13,473 nt of DNA from a bacterium. GTDB taxonomy: Bacteria; Patescibacteriota; Minisyncoccia; Phycocordibacterales; UBA6065. A model generated the notes under the pieces. It saw only the letters and a program-made list of their open reading frames with translations. It was not told where the DNA came from and did not search any database. How positions within the stretch are numbered: position 1 is the stretch's first letter; the number at the start of each line of letters is the position of its first letter. The translations under genes were made by a program, and so were the position numbers. The DNA lies in contig JAUSGU010000024.1 of assembly GCA_030648825.1 (NCBI GenBank), positions 1-13,473 of the forward strand, written 5' to 3'. Below are positions 13,405 to 13,473 of the stretch, piece by piece.

Positions 13405-13473
13405 ATGAGAACAATATTTTCAAATGAGGAGATTGCTAAATTGAAGCAAAATCCATGTGTTTTTAGCTGTACG
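13405..13473 (+). CDS. Transposase/HTH N-terminal fragment (runs off the window)
   Basis: Twenty-three codons begin MRTIFSNEEIAKLKQNP and continue CVFSCT to the window edge without a stop. The 'F-x-x-E-E-I-x-x-L-x-x-N-P' start resembles the first helix-turn-helix region of IS3/IS150-type transposase orfA. Only the beginning is visible, so the family is tentative; the adjacent IS-like end supports it. Confidence 0.5.
   Translation, partial: MRTIFSNEEIAKLKQNPCVFSCT

Larger units (their letters stand above)
13339..13473 (+). mobile_element. Left end of an insertion sequence, probably IS3/IS150-like (partial)
   Basis: TGTACCCCATAAAGTGGACA at 13339 resembles the terminal repeat of IS3/IS150-type elements and lies just before a transposase-like reading frame. 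It begins 10 bp after the tRNA-Ser. The right end and any target duplication are outside the window, so the exact boundary is uncertain. Confidence 0.5.

Noticed and set aside
1..13473. CRISPR array or prophage
   Set aside because: No regularly spaced repeats, no cas genes, and no phage structural genes; only short isolated repeats.

Overview
The window looks like chromosome from a Candidate Phyla Radiation bacterium (Patescibacteria, probably a Parcubacteria lineage). This is inferred from the reduced pyruvate kinase, the many starts without Shine-Dalgarno sequences, several leaderless-looking promoters, very compact spacing, a tRNA without an encoded CCA, and small membrane proteins of a style I associate with that group. 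TGA is used as a stop, so the code appears standard.

Layout. (1) Positions 1-1634, minus strand: a glycolytic block reading pyruvate kinase, then phosphoglycerate mutase, then the start of a D-2-hydroxyacid dehydrogenase. (2) 1748-2101, plus: a small DoxX-like membrane protein, followed by a candidate structured small RNA with its own promoter and terminator (2114-2236). (3) 2242-2667, minus: a small protein with a strong ribosome binding site and a tentative RelE/PBECR-like fold. (4) 2763-5803, plus: a membrane protein gene behind a CsoR-type operator, then DUF1573, a CcdA-like thiol transporter, a Cys/His-rich exported protein of unknown function and a 42-residue membrane peptide. (5) 5828-6395, plus: an unrecognised 127-residue gene under a promoter whose spacer and -10 lie in a perfect 28-bp palindrome. 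(6) 6412-10589, plus: the copper operon csoR - copA - HMA/DsbD_2 fusion - cupredoxin-like protein, behind a second CsoR operator of the same architecture. (7) 10592-12820, minus: recG, tail to tail with the copper operon. (8) 12858-13206: a 65-residue single-pass membrane protein with its own promoter and terminator. (9) 13240-13329: tRNA-Ser(GCT), followed at once by the end of an insertion sequence and the first 23 codons of its transposase-like gene.

How it fits together. The core is a copper and periplasmic-thiol homeostasis island. CsoR has Cys36-His61-Cys65 plus Tyr35 and Glu81, the positions known from the copper sensor of Mycobacterium tuberculosis. It likely represses both its own operon (export ATPase CopA and accessory copper-handling proteins) and the divergent promoter at 2763. 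Both operators sit between a TTGACT -35 and a TATA-type -10, so a bound repressor would block polymerase. The least described parts are the Cys/His-rich exported protein, the Cys-containing membrane protein directly under the operator, the 42-residue peptide, the palindrome-controlled gene and the three-way-junction RNA.
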